From Sphingobium sp. MI1205 (GTDB lineage: Bacteria > Pseudomonadota > Alphaproteobacteria > Sphingomonadales > Sphingomonadaceae): a stretch of DNA of 64,000 bases. The translations under genes and the position numbers were made by a program. The stretch spans positions 124,001 to 188,000 of the forward strand of contig NZ_CP005190.1 in the NCBI RefSeq assembly GCF_001563285.1, written 5' to 3'. The notes beneath the pieces were generated by a model, which searched no databases, had not been told where the DNA came from, and worked only from the letters and a program-made list of their open reading frames with translations. Shown one piece after another: positions 62,424 through 64,000 of the stretch (the stretch's first letter is position 1; every line of letters begins with the position of its first letter).

Positions 62424-63203
62424 TTAGCGGCCCTTCCACTCGGCCTGGCGCTTCTCGACAAAGGCCGCCATGCCCTCTTTCTTATCTTCGGTCGCTGTTA
62501 GGATCTGGAACAGGCGCCGCTCGGTCACGATGCCCTGCGCCAGCCCAGTCTCAAAGGCGAGGTTGACCATTTCCTTGTTCACCATTGCAGCCATCGGCGG
62601 CATCGCCCCGATGGCTGCAGCGGTCTTGAGCGCGTCCTCCAGCAGATCGGCCGCGGGAACGACGCGTGCGACCAGGCTGGAACGCTCCGCCTCCTCGGCG
62701 CTCATCATCCGGCCGGTCAGGCACATTTCCATTGCCTTGGCCTTGCCGATCGCGCGCGTCAGCCGCTGCGACCCGCCCATGCCCGGCGCCACGCCGAGCT
62801 TGATCTCGGGCTGGCCGAACTTCGCATTTTCCGAAGCAATGATGAAGTCGGCCATCATCGCCAGCTCGCATCCACCGCCCAGGGCAAAGCCGTTGACGGC
62901 TGCAATCCAGGGTTTGCGCGTGGCGACCACATGGGACTGCCAGCCAGCGAAAAAATCCTCCAGGAAGAAGTCGGCGGCGGGCTTGTCCGCCATTTCCTTG
63001 ATGTCGGCGCCCGCCGCAAAGGCCTTTTCGCCGCTGCCTGTCAACACGGCGCAGCGCTGCGAAGGATCAGCGTCATAGGCGGCAAAGGCGACGGACAGAT
63101 CCTTCAGAACCTGCGTATTGAGTGCGTTCAGCGCCTGGGGACGGTTGATGGTGATGAGCGTGACAGCATCGCGCTGTTCCACCAGGATCGTTTCATAAGC
63201 CAT
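62424..63203 (-). CDS. Enoyl-CoA hydratase
   Basis: 259 residues, crotonase fold. Oxyanion-hole segments [12 protein letters not shown] (about 63) and [16 protein letters not shown] (about 106). Two catalytic Glu positions are seen in GCELAM and QPEIKLG (about 135). Hydrates methacrylyl-CoA (or straight-chain enoyl-CoA) in valine catabolism, consistent with its neighbours on both sides. Confidence 0.93.
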   Translation of the reverse strand: MAYETILVEQRDAVTLITINRPQALNALNTQVLKDLSVAFAAYDADPSQRCAVLTGSGEKAFAAGADIKEMADKPAADFFLEDFFAGWQSHVVATRKPWIAAVNGFALGGGCELAMMADFIIASENAKFGQPEIKLGVAPGMGGSQRLTRAIGKAKAMEMCLTGRMMSAEEAERSSLVARVVPAADLLEDALKTAAAIGAMPPMAAMVNKEMVNLAFETGLAQGIVTERRLFQILTATEDKKEGMAAFVEKRQAEWKGR

Positions 63204-63207
63204 GTCT

Positions 63208-64000
63208 TCAAACTCCCTTCAACGGCAGCGGCGTCCATTCTCTTTCCGGCGACAAGGGCGCGAACAGGCTGTCGATCAGCGCGTCGCTCACCTCTTCCGG
63301 CGTCGCCGGGTTCCACCTGGGCGCATTGTCCTTATCAAAGATCACCGCGCGCACCCCTTCCACAAAGTCGGGCCGCCGGATCACATGGTAAGCGATCCGA
63401 TATTCATTGCGCATATTATCGGCAAAGTCGGTAAAGGCAGCGCCTTCCTTGAGCTGGCGCAGGGCGACCTTGACGGTCTGGGGCGACTTGGTGGCAAGGG
63501 TTGCAAGCTGCGCCCGTGCGAAATCCGACACGTCCGCTTCCAGCACGGCGAGTATCTCTTCATAACGGTCGGACGCAAACAGGCGGTCGATATCGACACG
63601 GTCGGCCTGCCATTGCGATGCAGGCGCGGGGTCGGCCATTTCGTCCAATATCTGCCCCGTCGCCGCTGGATCGGCAAAGATGCGAGACTTGACCGCTTCC
63701 AACTTCTCAGACGCCATATAGTGGGTGGCGAGCCCCATGGCCGCGGCGTCCGCGCCCTTGATCCGCGAACCCGTGGTAGCCAGCCAGGCGCCCGTGCGGC
63801 CCGGCAAGCGCGGCAGGAACCAGCCGCCCCCCACGTCCGGGAACAGACCGATGCCGGTTTCCGGCATGGCAAAGCTGGTGCGCTCGGTCGCGACGCGGTA
63901 GCGGGCCGGCAACGAAATGCCGACGCCACCGCCCATGACGATGCCGTCGATGAAGGCGATGACCGGCTTTTCATAGACGAACAGCAGATGGTTCATCCTA
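63208..64000 (-). CDS. 3-hydroxyisobutyryl-CoA hydrolase, 5' end outside window
   Basis: At least 263 residues; the frame enters from the right edge upstream of [56 protein letters not shown] is the hallmark of the HIBCH branch of the crotonase family, and the long C-terminal ECH_2 domain ([32 protein letters not shown]) confirms it. Releases 3-hydroxyisobutyrate for MmsB. Start five bases before the next gene's start region, so co-transcribed. Confidence 0.93.
   Translation of the reverse strand, partial: RMNHLLFVYEKPVIAFIDGIVMGGGVGISLPARYRVATERTSFAMPETGIGLFPDVGGGWFLPRLPGRTGAWLATTGSRIKGADAAAMGLATHYMASEKLEAVKSRIFADPAATGQILDEMADPAPASQWQADRVDIDRLFASDRYEEILAVLEADVSDFARAQLATLATKSPQTVKVALRQLKEGAAFTDFADNMRNEYRIAYHVIRRPDFVEGVRAVIFDKDNAPRWNPATPEEVSDALIDSLFAPLSPEREWTPLPLKGV

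Overview
The window is GC-rich DNA, most likely from a hexachlorocyclohexane (HCH)-degrading sphingomonad (Sphingobium, Novosphingobium or a relative). The reasons are recognisable linD, linE, linR and linB genes, six complete copies of IS6100, several TonB-dependent receptors, and a PcpA/PcpE-type chlorohydroquinone module like that of pentachlorophenol degraders. Whether it is plasmid or chromosome cannot be told from the sequence. No rRNA, tRNA or CRISPR array was recognised.

Layout. (A) 1-9745: a minus-strand catabolic operon (ferredoxin, zinc alcohol dehydrogenase, cytochrome P450, two MaoC-type hydratases, a double-domain CoA-transferase, aldehyde dehydrogenase, SDR, Zn-ribbon/OB protein) with a divergent TetR regulator. 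Its logic is hydroxylation, oxidation to an acid, CoA activation, then beta-oxidation. (B) 10185-16042: an old yellow enzyme, a DUF1330 protein, a MarR regulator, a glutathionyl-hydroquinone reductase, an exported metallo-beta-lactamase-fold protein and a CPA2 antiporter. (C) 16358-23267: an IS5-family element, pcpA with a divergent LysR gene, maleylacetate reductase, an alpha/beta hydrolase, a small HTH protein and a GST gene cut by IS6100. (D) 23268-33188: IS6100 joined to an IS6100 remnant, then linD, three accessory genes, linE, divergent linR, a TonB receptor and a broken Rieske oxygenase. (E) 33189-38821: a 5.6-kb transposon with 165-bp terminal inverted repeats, a resolvase, a DDE transposase, an AAA+ ATPase and three passenger genes. 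(F) 38822-51281: a TetR gene and an operon (TonB receptor, SDR, EthD, unknown, Rieske oxygenase, SDR, EthD) broken apart by three IS6100 copies, one inversion and a 2.36-kb inverted duplicate of part of region C. (G) 51282-61400: a patchwork of fragments (IS110, IS5, resolvase, dnaE2, HU, integrase) around a BrnT/BrnA toxin-antitoxin pair, linB between two IS6100 copies, and a luxI-type gene followed by a truncated phyH. (H) 61499-64000: valine catabolism genes (mmsB, enoyl-CoA hydratase, 3-hydroxyisobutyryl-CoA hydrolase).

How the genes work together. LinB removes chlorine from HCH-derived cyclohexenes or from beta-HCH. LinD dechlorinates 2,5-dichlorohydroquinone, and LinE or PcpA opens (chloro)hydroquinone rings. 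Maleylacetate reductase feeds the product to 3-oxoadipate, and the glutathionyl-hydroquinone reductase would rescue glutathione conjugates. linA and linC are not here. None of the six complete IS6100 copies has matching 8-bp flanks, so the arrangement appears to have arisen through IS6100-driven deletion, inversion and duplication.
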